DNA of 36,616 nucleotides from Candidatus Zhuqueibacterota bacterium (lineage in GTDB: Bacteria > Zhuqueibacterota > Zhuqueibacteria > Residuimicrobiales > Krinioviventaceae): the NCBI GenBank assembly GCA_016929295.1, contig JAFGJB010000114.1, positions 1-36,616 of the forward strand. The letters run 5' to 3'. The notes under the pieces were generated by a model, which searched no databases, was not told where the DNA came from, and saw nothing but the letters and a program-made list of their open reading frames with translations. Numbering within the stretch: position 1 is the first letter of the stretch; each line of letters starts with the position of its first letter. The translations under genes and the position numbers were made by a program. Below are positions 26,085 through 34,436 of the stretch, piece after piece.

Positions 26085-28265
26085 TCACCCGCGATGCAAA
26101 CGATCCGCCACGCCATTCATCTCGATGATCGCCTTTGCTCGGGAAAACAGTAAATCTTGCGTGAGGTAGCCAGCGTCTTTTCGTTTGAGCGCATAGGGAT
26201 TTGAATTTTCGTCATTCATGCCTTCGATGGTCGTAAAGGCCACATGGTATCCGCACTGTTTGCACAGTCTCTGGCAGTCGTCATTGAATCGCCCCCAGGG
26301 ATAGGCGAGTGAAGTCACCTGAACTGAGAGCTCTTTTTCGATGAGCTCTTTAGAGTTGGCGATCTCATATTCAAGCTCTTTCGGCTGCAGACAATCCAGG
26401 TAAAGATGCTGCATGGAATGCGATCCGACGGTCAGCAAACCACTCTTGAGCATCATCTGTATATCTTGTGCTGACGCCAATTTCATATCGGAGGATATCA
26501 ACAATCCGGCGGTTCGCCGCTGCAAATCATCGCGCATTCTGCTGCGGAACTGTTCATCCCGGTAATTGAGATCACGGAGCAGATGTTTCAGGAGATGATG
26601 AATATCAAGACTATCGGCATAGCCATTTTGAGAAAAGAACCAGTCATTGCTTTTGATGAAATCGTTCCAGCCTTCAATGTCCTGATGGAACAAGGCGTGA
26701 ACATATTTGAAAACATCGTTGCACCAGATCCCCTCCTGCTCGGCGAATGGTTTTGCCACAAGAAAGATAAAAAATGGCACGTTGTTACGGAGTAAAAAGG
26801 GGAATGCATGATCAACCACATCCTGATAACCGTCATCAAAAGTGATTGAAAAGCATGGCTCATCAAAGCCATAGTGACTTGCCAGGCGGTCGGCAATCTC
26901 CTCGGCGCCGATTGGTCTGGCATTTTCCAGCAGAAAGAGCACCTCTTTCTCGAATGTTTCACAGGGGATGGCCTGGCTCGGCTGCATCACCTGAAACCAG
27001 CGATCGAAAGGGACCACCTGATGCGATGTCAGGACGTGCAATCCGGATTTAATCCGTCTCTTTGCACGATGGACAAATGGAGAGGCAGTATTGAGCGCGA
27101 CTTTTTTCATCGCTGTTTTCAGCAGACCATTCTTTAGCGATGATTGCGAATAGGACGAGCTGTACAGATGCGCGTAGGAATAGATCGTCTTGCGAATGTC
27201 ATGATGACTTTCAATGGTCTGTCGCCCGTGTGCGCCCAACGTTGCCGCGAGTTTGGCATCATTTAGTAAAAGATCGATCGCACCGGCGAGTTTTTCCGGT
27301 GATTTGCTGGGAACGAGCAGGCCGTTCCAGCCGTTTTCGATGATGAAAGGTGTTCCGCCAACCCGGGTGGCGATGACCGGTTTGGCCATGGCCATCGCTT
27401 CGAGCAGTGTATTGCTCATTCCCTCATAGATTGATGAATTGACATAGATGTCAAAAGCCTGCAGGACGCACTGGATATCCTTGCGCTTGCCCATAAAGGC
27501 GATCTGTTCTTTGATGCCAAGTTTAGCCGCAAATTTTTGCATTGATTCAATGTCGTCGCCATAGCCGACAACAGCCAGATGAAGATCACGATGTGCGCCC
27601 AGCAGCGCATGAAAAGCCAAAATGAGCGTTTTTAAATCCTTGATTGGCCTGATTAAACCTATGACCGTGCCGATGACAGTTTTATCCTGCGGAAGCCCTG
27701 TTTTTTTTCGGCATTCTGTCTTGTCGATATCCAGCCGAAACGAATCGAGATCGACGCCATTTTCAATGGTCAAAATTTTCCACGGCGCCAGGACATTCTC
27801 CTTTTGCCAATCTTGTGCGATATCTTTTGATACAGTCGTCATCCGGTCACAGAGGGCAAAAAGCAGCTTGTTCATGATCAAGCGCTTTTTGCTAAAGAGA
27901 TATTTCTCGCTCTCCCGGCCGTGCTCGCCATGAATGACGACCGGCACTCTGGCCATTTTAGCAGCAAGAACCGAATAGGCAAGCGTGCACCAGTTATGAG
28001 AATGCAAAATATGAAAATCGTGTTCTTTCAGCAACGCTCGCAGGCGAAAGATGAGTCTCCAGTCAAATCCGGGTTTGCGATCAAGTGGCAATATTTTAAT
28101 ATCATCCGGTATAGGCGGCAAAGAATCCGGGTGCCATTTAAAACAGATGATGCTGATATCAAATCCCTGTTTGCTGAGCAAAATCGATTGGCGAAGAACG
28201 CCGAGTTCAAGCCCGCCGATCCCCAAATAATTCAATATATGCACAATTCTCAATTTGTTCTTCAT
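26085..28265 (-). CDS. Bifunctional GT4 glycosyltransferase-polysaccharide deacetylase fusion
   Basis: 726 aa. Residues 1-370 are a GT4 enzyme (VHILNYLGIGGLELGVLRQ, LHSHNWCTLAYSVLAAK, VNSSIYEGMSNTLLEAMAMA with the EX7E-type motif). It resembles the PEP-CTERM-associated sugar transferase group. A linker of ~40 residues leads into a CE4/NodB deacetylase (~405-726): SITFDDGYQDVVDHAFP near 474, GSHSMQHLYL (HxxxH) and SLAYPWGRFN. Both active sites look intact, with no stop or frameshift between them, so the fusion is real. AAGGATG lies 5 nt before the start. Transfer and deacetylation of an N-acetylated sugar may be coupled at the cytoplasmic face, as no export signal is seen. Confidence 0.92.
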   Translation of the reverse strand: MKNKLRIVHILNYLGIGGLELGVLRQSILLSKQGFDISIICFKWHPDSLPPIPDDIKILPLDRKPGFDWRLIFRLRALLKEHDFHILHSHNWCTLAYSVLAAKMARVPVVIHGEHGRESEKYLFSKKRLIMNKLLFALCDRMTTVSKDIAQDWQKENVLAPWKILTIENGVDLDSFRLDIDKTECRKKTGLPQDKTVIGTVIGLIRPIKDLKTLILAFHALLGAHRDLHLAVVGYGDDIESMQKFAAKLGIKEQIAFMGKRKDIQCVLQAFDIYVNSSIYEGMSNTLLEAMAMAKPVIATRVGGTPFIIENGWNGLLVPSKSPEKLAGAIDLLLNDAKLAATLGAHGRQTIESHHDIRKTIYSYAHLYSSSYSQSSLKNGLLKTAMKKVALNTASPFVHRAKRRIKSGLHVLTSHQVVPFDRWFQVMQPSQAIPCETFEKEVLFLLENARPIGAEEIADRLASHYGFDEPCFSITFDDGYQDVVDHAFPFLLRNNVPFFIFLVAKPFAEQEGIWCNDVFKYVHALFHQDIEGWNDFIKSNDWFFSQNGYADSLDIHHLLKHLLRDLNYRDEQFRSRMRDDLQRRTAGLLISSDMKLASAQDIQMMLKSGLLTVGSHSMQHLYLDCLQPKELEYEIANSKELIEKELSVQVTSLAYPWGRFNDDCQRLCKQCGYHVAFTTIEGMNDENSNPYALKRKDAGYLTQDLLFSRAKAIIEMNGVADRLHRG

Positions 28266-28295
28266 CGATACATCCTTAAAACAGCAAGCCTGAGG

Positions 28296-29399
28296 TTAAT
28301 AATTCTTGTGACGAACCAATTTTTCAGTCAGCGGCAGCAGTTTAAATTTTACCATATAGGCAATTTTTGCCCGTAAAGAGTTTGAAAAAAGGAAGATGAT
28401 GGACGAATCCAGGGAATCGGCAATGAAGCGATTTTTGTACGGATCATATCCATCATTGATATACAAGTCGTGCTGTCCATCAAACAGATCGCGAATGAGC
28501 ATGAGATTCACCAGATTTCCCGGCGAATTTTTGTTAAATTCATCCAGATAGGCCGTATCGATGGCGTAGTAACGATTCTCTGTGCAGAGCCCGAAAAGGT
28601 AGGCAACAGGCTTGTTGTCAAAATAGAGTAGCGCCAGATCGAGCTCACCTTTACGATTAAATTCTCGTGCGATCTGTCGGTAAAATCCTTCTACATGCGC
28701 ATTGGAGCTGATCGCCGAGTCCGTATCATTCTTCCAGCTCTTCCTGGCGATGCCAACGATCATATCAACACAGGATTCCACATCGTCTTCATCAATAGCC
28801 CTGAGCCTTTTGAATTCAACAGAATAAAGCTTGTTCACCTGGTTTTGTTTGTTGTTGTAGGTATGCTTCAGCTTTTGGCCAAATCCTTTCAGGTAATCTT
28901 CCCAGGCGCCCTGCAGCTTGATCACAGGTATATCATAGGGTTCGATCATAGCCGCATATTTACTCGTTCGCAGCCATTCACTAAAAATAGAAAATTGTGC
29001 CGATGCTCGCAGCATGCCTTTCAATACAATGACATCCCATTTTCGGCCAAAGCGCCGGGTGAGATAATTCATCAGCTCGGGTACAACCTCATTGATGCGC
29101 TCTGATACAATAAAGCTGCCGACGCCGAGATTGTAGCCCGCGAAATCGATTCTTTTCACCGCAATTTTGCCCAGCGTTCCCTTCCAGACATAGAGAGGGG
29201 CAAATCCAATCTCTTTTTCTTCATCATAGATGACCAATACCAGCGGCATACCCGAAAATGAGTACCATTTATACCAGCTGGTCACCCATTCAAAAGCGGT
29301 GAAGGCGGAGCCGCTGCATCCTGCAGAATTTAGCTTGTTCCAGACATCGCGATAGTCCGCAAGCTCTTCCAGAGTCGTTATTTCCCGAATCGTCATCAT
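28296..29399 (-). CDS. GNAT/FemAB-like acyltransferase (BioF2/Acetyltransf_6 type)
   Basis: 367 aa. The track start at 29618 overlaps cysK. The ATG at 29399 follows GGAAGGGA and removes the overlap. The fold is the double-GNAT type: an N-terminal half with FAPLYVWKGTLGK, a WEDYLKGFGQKLKHTYNNKQ segment, and a C-terminal acceptor-side block (DLALLYFDNKPVAYLFG, INDGYDPYKNRFIAD). These families move an acyl or aminoacyl group onto an amine. FemABX relatives use aminoacyl-tRNA, others acyl-CoA or ACP. It is separated from cysK by 43 nt and followed 30 nt later by the GT fusion. It is distinct from the three tandem paralogues at the right edge. Confidence 0.82.
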   Translation of the reverse strand: MMTIREITTLEELADYRDVWNKLNSAGCSGSAFTAFEWVTSWYKWYSFSGMPLVLVIYDEEKEIGFAPLYVWKGTLGKIAVKRIDFAGYNLGVGSFIVSERINEVVPELMNYLTRRFGRKWDVIVLKGMLRASAQFSIFSEWLRTSKYAAMIEPYDIPVIKLQGAWEDYLKGFGQKLKHTYNNKQNQVNKLYSVEFKRLRAIDEDDVESCVDMIVGIARKSWKNDTDSAISSNAHVEGFYRQIAREFNRKGELDLALLYFDNKPVAYLFGLCTENRYYAIDTAYLDEFNKNSPGNLVNLMLIRDLFDGQHDLYINDGYDPYKNRFIADSLDSSIIFLFSNSLRAKIAYMVKFKLLPLTEKLVRHKNY

Positions 29400-29442
29400 C
29401 GTTCGAATCCCTTCCGCCAATGCTTTCCAGTCCAAAGTGCAG

Positions 29443-30339
29443 CTAAAGCAAGCTGGTGCTAAAATACCTCTCCGCCCGGTCCACCAGCACGGTGACGATA
29501 TTTTTATCGCTTGCAGCGGCCAGCTTTTTCGCTGCCCACACATTAGCCCCCGACGACGTGCCGACCAGCAGTCCTTCTTCTTTTGCCAACATTCTTGTGG
29601 TGCTGATCGCATCTTCATCCGTAACCGTGATCACATCATCGATCAACGACACGTCCAGCACAGATGGAATGAAGCCGTCGCCGATGCCCTGAATTTGGTG
29701 CAGGCCAGGCTCCCGACCGAGAAGTGCGGCGCAATTTTCAGGCTCGACAGCGATCACTTTGATGTCACGATTTTTCTCCTTCAAAAATTTGCCAACCCCG
29801 CCGATGGTGCCGCCGCTGCCGACGCCGGCAACAAAGGCATCAATATGGCCATCCATCTGCGACCAGATTTCCTGCGCCGTGGTCAAATAATGAATTTCAG
29901 GATTGCGCGGATTTTCAAACTGTTGCGGCACAAAAATAGAGCTGTCCATTTCTTGCAGCTCTTTGATCTTTTGTATGCTGCCCTGCATGTTGTCTCTGGT
30001 GGGCGTGTAAATGATCTCGCCGCCAAAAGCACGGATGATCTTTTTTCTTTCCTCACTCATATTTTCCGGCATCACAATGATGACGCGGTAACCCTTTTGC
30101 ACGCCGACCAGTGCCAAGCCAATTCCGGTATTCCCGGAACTCGGTTCTGCAATGATCGACTCTTTTGTCAAGTGACCGTCGCTTTCAGCCTGTTCGATCA
30201 GATACTTGGCAACCCTGTCCTTGATGCTGCCACCAGGATTGAGAAATTCTGCCTTGGCAAATATATTGCCCGCGCTGATCTTGTGCAATTTCACCATGGG
30301 AGTATTGCCAATGGCGTCCAATATTTTCACTGCGTGCAT
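29443..30339 (-). CDS. cysK: Cysteine synthase (O-acetylserine sulfhydrylase)
   Basis: 298 aa. The track ORF begins at 30420, but its first 27 codons run through a tRNA gene. The true start is MHAVKILDAIGNTPM at 30339. PLP Lys is K40 in NPGGSIKDR; PSSGNTGIGLAL is the substrate loop and GVGSGGTIGGVG the phosphate-binding glycine loop. The enzyme makes L-cysteine from O-acetylserine and sulfide. CysK versus CysM cannot be settled, and specialised homologues can use other beta-substituents. Its 24-nt leader ends at a tRNA-Cys gene, with only a weak GAAAG as ribosome site, so expression may depend on processing of the tRNA-containing transcript. A cysteine biosynthesis gene is unusual in a polysaccharide operon. 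Confidence 0.95.
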   Translation of the reverse strand: MHAVKILDAIGNTPMVKLHKISAGNIFAKAEFLNPGGSIKDRVAKYLIEQAESDGHLTKESIIAEPSSGNTGIGLALVGVQKGYRVIIVMPENMSEERKKIIRAFGGEIIYTPTRDNMQGSIQKIKELQEMDSSIFVPQQFENPRNPEIHYLTTAQEIWSQMDGHIDAFVAGVGSGGTIGGVGKFLKEKNRDIKVIAVEPENCAALLGREPGLHQIQGIGDGFIPSVLDVSLIDDVITVTDEDAISTTRMLAKEEGLLVGTSSGANVWAAKKLAAASDKNIVTVLVDRAERYFSTSLL

Positions 30340-30363
30340 GGGTCTGTGCTTTCTTTTTATGAG

Positions 30364-30434
30364 AGGCGGCAACTGGAGTCGAACCAGTGAATACGACCTT
30401 GCGGGCCGCAGCCTTACCACTTGGCTATGCCGCC
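30364..30434 (-). tRNA. tRNA-Cys (GCA), downstream copy, with non-canonical C33
   Basis: 71 nt including the discriminator. Acceptor GGCGGCA/TGCCGCC is a perfect 7 bp. D arm GCC-AAGTGGTAA-GGC has A14, R15, G18G19 and A21. T arm ACTGG-TTCGACT-CCAGT is perfect. The anticodon arm is GCGGC-CCGCAAG-GTCGT: anticodon GCA, but position 33 is C instead of U and position 38 is G, so C32:G38 can pair and leave a 5-nt loop. The discriminator is U73, the main CysRS identity base. CCA is not encoded (CTC follows). The 3' end is 24 nt before the cysK start. Overall structure is very well kept, so this is not a decayed pseudogene. Confidence 0.93.
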
Positions 30435-30516
30435 TTGTTTTCCACCTTTAATTTGTATTCGCGATGGCTTTTTACATGTTTGAGGACGAACAAGAGCTTT
30501 TTTCGCATTTCATAAG

Positions 30517-30587
30517 AGGCGGCAACTGGAGTCGAACCAGTCCGTACGGCCTTGCGAGCCGCAGCCTTACCACTTGGCTATGCCGCC
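30517..30587 (-). tRNA. tRNA-Cys (GCA), upstream copy, with non-canonical C33
   Basis: 71 nt including discriminator U73. It is identical to the neighbouring copy except in the anticodon arm and variable loop: GCGGC-TCGCAAG-GCCGT then ACGG. Again the anticodon is GCA, position 33 is C and position 38 is G. G15 faces G48 here, as in E. coli tRNA-Cys, whereas the other copy has G15:C48; both have an A13/A22 mismatch typical of Cys tRNAs. CCA is not encoded (CTT follows). It begins 10 nt after the stop of the acyltransferase at 30598-31821. An 82-nt spacer with no ORF or clear hairpin separates the two tRNAs. Confidence 0.93.
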
Positions 30588-30597
30588 TTGTTTTTCG

Positions 30598-31821
30598 TCA
30601 TTCAATGATGCCTGGAGATCGCGAAGCGGCCACTTCAGCGTCTCTCGAGAGTGAAATTGGCGCGTTTCGCTGAAGGGATTCGATCTTTCCGAGCATGCGT
30701 TTGGCTATCTTTTTACACGAGCGCATGGTTCTGGTGATCCAAAATGTCGTTTTTCCCACAATGTTATTTTTAAAGATCATTATGGAATAGAGCGTTGTCG
30801 ATCTGTTGGCGAACTTGAACTTGTAGGATTCATCTCCGCGAAGCATGCTAAAGTTGACGCCATTTTTCTGGATGCAGTATAGAATTACATGAAAGAGGTG
30901 CACAATGCCGATGCTAAATTTTGAAAATTGCGGTTCCCAGCCATTTTGATAAAAGAAATAGTTGTCCTGAAAATGAAAGATGAGAATGATCGAAACGATC
31001 TTGTCATTCACCTGCACAAGCGAGAAAAAGCCGCCATCCTTATTCAGCACAGCGTTCAATTTGCGATGAAAATCTTTGCGAAAATCATTGTTAAATGTGC
31101 TCGCTTTATCCTCGATGCTCTCCCACCTCGTTTCATGCAGCTGGAACAGCGTATCAACCAGTTCGTCACTGCGGTTGAATTCGATAAATTTAAATTCAAC
31201 ATGATCAAATTCTTTGCGCAACTGCTTTTCCCGTCTTTTCAGATTATAGCGCGTATTTGAGCTCAATTGATCGAAAAATTCATCTTCGCTGCCGGGCAAA
31301 ACGATTTCCGGACAGTTGTTGGCCGGGTAAACCAAAAAATGACTGGAGCGCCTTGACAATTCGGGAATAGCATATTGATGAAGAATTGAATCTTGAGAAA
31401 AACCGGCCAATCCTGTTGCAGAAAATGAAGAGCTGGTTAACAACTCATCGACAAAAAGCCGCACGCACTGGCGCTCGCAGCCGGGCTTTATGATAAAGTC
31501 GAGATAGTCACTCGCAACATCTTCACCGAGAAATTTTATTTTCCATATCGGAAATCCCAGTCGGGGCCGCCGGCAGCAATAGAGCGGCGCCAGGCCGACG
31601 AGATCCGCATTGTTTTCGACGGCTAGAATGGCGAGCCTGTTGCTGCCATTTTTGATGCTCAGCCAATAGCTGTACAGCCACTCCCATTTTAAAAAGAACG
31701 AGTGAGAGCGCGCCTGCACCAATAATGCATTCCAGACGGTCTGCATCCCTGCAAACTCTGTTTCATCAACGGCTCTTAATTTATAATCCAGGGACATCTG
31801 AGCTATACTCACACTCATCAT
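30598..31821 (-). CDS. GNAT/FemAB-like acyltransferase (BioF2/Acetyltransf_6 type)
   Basis: 407 aa (a second ATG follows at once at 31818). WNALLVQARSHSFFLKWEWLYSYW and VGLAPLYCCRRPRLGFPIWK form the N-terminal half. FFDQLSSNTRYNLKRREKQL is the typical basic helix of the BioF2-like family, and MLRGDESYKFKFAN is the C-terminal acceptor-site block. It probably acylates an amino sugar or lipid-linked intermediate; the donor (acyl-CoA, ACP or aminoacyl-tRNA) is not known. It starts 6 nt after the flippase stop and ends 10 nt before a tRNA-Cys gene, so the tRNA is almost certainly in the same transcript. Confidence 0.82.
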   Translation of the reverse strand: MMSVSIAQMSLDYKLRAVDETEFAGMQTVWNALLVQARSHSFFLKWEWLYSYWLSIKNGSNRLAILAVENNADLVGLAPLYCCRRPRLGFPIWKIKFLGEDVASDYLDFIIKPGCERQCVRLFVDELLTSSSFSATGLAGFSQDSILHQYAIPELSRRSSHFLVYPANNCPEIVLPGSEDEFFDQLSSNTRYNLKRREKQLRKEFDHVEFKFIEFNRSDELVDTLFQLHETRWESIEDKASTFNNDFRKDFHRKLNAVLNKDGGFFSLVQVNDKIVSIILIFHFQDNYFFYQNGWEPQFSKFSIGIVHLFHVILYCIQKNGVNFSMLRGDESYKFKFANRSTTLYSIMIFKNNIVGKTTFWITRTMRSCKKIAKRMLGKIESLQRNAPISLSRDAEVAASRSPGIIE

Positions 31822-31827
31822 TATCGT

Positions 31828-33315
31828 CTACGACCTGTTCACCGACAGATACTTACTCAGAAAATGACTCGCATATGAAAGTTCTTTGCCATCAAAATAC
31901 CCGACGATATAAAGAAGAAGCGGCAGCGTCAGCAGGATGAGAGATTTGACCGCTATACTGGCAAAAAGACTGTCGATGTTGACGGCGGTCGTGGCAAAAT
32001 AGACCAAGAGACTCAGGGTGAACAGCTTGAGCAAAGCGACCAGGTCATATTTAAGACGATAGTAACGCTGCGAAATCACATACGCCAGCAAGGGACAGAT
32101 GGCGAACGAGATGGCCGTCACAGCTGCGGCACCCATCACGCCCCAGATGGGAATCAGCAAGAAATTGAGCCCGATGTTCGCCAGCGCCGCAATGGCGTTG
32201 ATGATCACATAATAATAGGTCTTGTTATGAACGTAAAAACCGATATCGACAAAATTATACATGTTGTAAAACGTATAGCCCAAAATCACCAGCGGGACGA
32301 CGCGGTAGGCCGACCAAAAATCGGGCGCCGCCACAATCTTGACAATATCCTGGATCAGCACCGAAATGATCAATCCTGTCACCACCAGCACCAGAGTGAA
32401 ATATTTAAACACGCGCGGGAAAATGTCATCTCTGTTCAGCCTGTCTTCATAAATCTCGACCCGTTTGGGCGCCCAGATGGAGGCGAACGGCGCGCCGATG
32501 AACGTGCTCAACAGCATGCCGAACTTGTAACCCAGCGCATAGATCCCCACATCCCCCAGGCTTAGCAGTCGGTTCATGATGAACCTGTCGCCCATGTTCA
32601 GGGTGAAAATCAGAATGCCGGCCGGCACCAGCGGCAGGCTGAAGAAAAAAAGCTTTTTGAGCATCTGGAGGTTAAAATGAAATTTTACGCGAGCATAAGT
32701 GTACAGCGAGAGGACGATGCAGGCGACCCCGTTTGACAAAATCATACTATACAAAATGCCGCTGACACCCCACTGTAGCACGACGATGAAATAGATATTG
32801 AATCCCAGACCAAGCAGCAGTTGCATGATGGATATAGTGATGAAGATGATTGATTTTTCCAGTATCCTCACATAGGCGTAACCGATCGCCGTGGCCAACT
32901 CAAATGCCAGTGAGATGAAAATCAGGATGAAATAAAAAGTATAATCCGTTCTGGAAAAGACGAGCCTGGAAAAAAAGTTGCTCTGGGAGGAGAGCAAAAT
33001 CCCGGCGATGAGGGACAGAATGGCGACAAAATTGAGCGATGTCGAGACGAGCTGCTGCTTTTCTTCCGCCGATTTATAGATGAAATAGTAGCGCGCCAAC
33101 CCCGAGCTGATCCGCAGCGCCAGCACCGTGGCTAACACCGATGACACCAGGGTCAGCAGTTCCAATATGCCATAATCGGCTGGCGTCAAATAGGACGTAT
33201 AAACGGGTATCATGACAAAGCCGATCAATTTGCTCAGGATATTGCCAAGAGAATAAATAGAACCGTGTTTCAATATATTTTTTAAATCAGCTATCATGAT
33301 CTGATCGGCTTTCAT
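31828..33315 (-). CDS. Polysaccharide flippase, Wzx/MATE-like (PST family)
   Basis: 495 aa with about 12-14 hydrophobic spans. GSIYSLGNILSKLIGFVMIPVYTSYLTPADYGILEL is the standard opening of PST/MVF flippases. FSLPLVPAGILIFTLNMGDRFIMNRLLSLGDVG is the second conserved block, quoted here in outline. It moves lipid-linked oligosaccharide units across the inner membrane for Wzy-type polymerisation. The start is ambiguous: ATG 33315 overlaps the upstream gene by 29 nt and ATG 33297 by 11 nt, and neither has a good Shine-Dalgarno; translational coupling is likely. This is the only glycan export protein in the window. Confidence 0.92.
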   Translation of the reverse strand: MKADQIMIADLKNILKHGSIYSLGNILSKLIGFVMIPVYTSYLTPADYGILELLTLVSSVLATVLALRISSGLARYYFIYKSAEEKQQLVSTSLNFVAILSLIAGILLSSQSNFFSRLVFSRTDYTFYFILIFISLAFELATAIGYAYVRILEKSIIFITISIMQLLLGLGFNIYFIVVLQWGVSGILYSMILSNGVACIVLSLYTYARVKFHFNLQMLKKLFFFSLPLVPAGILIFTLNMGDRFIMNRLLSLGDVGIYALGYKFGMLLSTFIGAPFASIWAPKRVEIYEDRLNRDDIFPRVFKYFTLVLVVTGLIISVLIQDIVKIVAAPDFWSAYRVVPLVILGYTFYNMYNFVDIGFYVHNKTYYYVIINAIAALANIGLNFLLIPIWGVMGAAAVTAISFAICPLLAYVISQRYYRLKYDLVALLKLFTLSLLVYFATTAVNIDSLFASIAVKSLILLTLPLLLYIVGYFDGKELSYASHFLSKYLSVNRS

Positions 33316-34264
33316 AAATCGAGTGTAATTTCTGTTGAGTTTTATTGAACGATTGTTTCACGTTTTGCAGCGGCGCAAAGTAGGACTTGCATATATGAAA
33401 ATTTATTTTTTCACCAACGCAAGGCGCCCAATGTCTTTTATAATCCGAATATTCTCCACCCATATCAAATTTACTGAAACCCGATGCTTTTGCCCAGGAT
33501 AGTGAGAGATCTATCAGATAAGTGCCGACACTACACTTTTCGTATTCAGGCGACCTGAAAAAATGAGTCGCCACGAGATTGTTCTGGTGAACTATAGATG
33601 ACAATCCTGCTATGAATTCCCCTTTATCCATCAACATGACAGAATAATGTCGATTTATTTTTTCGAGATAATTCACCACCAGCAATTTATCCGATAAATT
33701 GCCATGCTCTGACTTGTCACCAGCGTTCCATTTCGAATTGCAGTTTTTTATAATCCACTCGGCACTTGCAGGAGGATTGACGATGCTGGCGAATTCACAG
33801 CAATGTCGCCGCGCCTGTTTTACATGTCTCATGTGACTTTTTGTCCAGTTTTTCTCATAGTCTTGTGATAAATCCACCATATAGGTTGGAATTCTCTCGA
33901 CCGTTATAATATGCTGACACTCTGGCATCGGCGTACTATTTCTCCACAAGGAGATCCATAAATTTATTTCAAGAGCATTTAAAACAGGCCCTAAATATCC
34001 CTCTTGAACGGGAAAGAGACATCCGGGCAACAGATAATGCGTCACAGGCACCCAGTTGCCAGCTCTTTTTCGAAGTCCGATGAGCGCGATCGGCATATCC
34101 TTCGCCGTGACAAGAGCTGTCCTTTTGCTATTGGTCATATTGTTCTGTATGAGTGATTTGTACAAACTATGAGGGCACCCGCTCATCTCGGGCAGCATAT
34201 TCAGGGCATTGTCCAGCTTATCGACCCACTTGTTAAACCAGCGAACAGATAATTTTGTTTTCAC
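33287..34264 (-). CDS. GNAT/FemAB-like acyltransferase, tandem paralogue C
   Basis: 325 aa from a GTG with GGAGAG 7 nt upstream. It is the third of three tandem paralogues. Shared blocks: WVPVTHYLLPG, RIPTYMVDLSQDYEKNWTKS, a basic RHVKQARRHC helix, NPPASAEWIIKN, and the acceptor-site block FDMGGEYSDYKRHWAP. The C-terminus (EKINFHICK then a basic tail) is longer than in copy B. No signal peptide or membrane span, so cytoplasmic. The family is placed by the double-GNAT layout and the D-x-G-G-x-Y-x-x-Y-K motif; donor and acceptor are unknown. It overlaps the flippase start. Confidence 0.75.
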   Translation of the reverse strand: MKTKLSVRWFNKWVDKLDNALNMLPEMSGCPHSLYKSLIQNNMTNSKRTALVTAKDMPIALIGLRKRAGNWVPVTHYLLPGCLFPVQEGYLGPVLNALEINLWISLWRNSTPMPECQHIITVERIPTYMVDLSQDYEKNWTKSHMRHVKQARRHCCEFASIVNPPASAEWIIKNCNSKWNAGDKSEHGNLSDKLLVVNYLEKINRHYSVMLMDKGEFIAGLSSIVHQNNLVATHFFRSPEYEKCSVGTYLIDLSLSWAKASGFSKFDMGGEYSDYKRHWAPCVGEKINFHICKSYFAPLQNVKQSFNKTQQKLHSIYESRSDHDS

Positions 34265-34436
34265 TCCTCTCTCTCCGCTTTCTGCAAGGCCATTTGCTCT
34301 TGAGAATTCTTGTACTTTGCCTCGTCATCGACTCCGCTGTCCAAAATGTGCTGCAACCATTTGTGGATCGATTATCAAATTTGCTTCTCTTTGTTGCACG
34401 CGGGATTCAAGCCTTCCCGGAAATCAATCTTGACAT

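Noticed and set aside
29437-30390. 317-aa plus-strand ORF
   Set aside because: Antisense to cysK and crosses the tRNA gene; no recognisable motifs.
30364-30587. tRNA pair as pseudogenes or an integration scar (att site)
   Set aside because: Stems are perfect and key tertiary bases are kept in both, and the flanks hold operon genes with no integrase or phage gene, so decay or integration is not supported.
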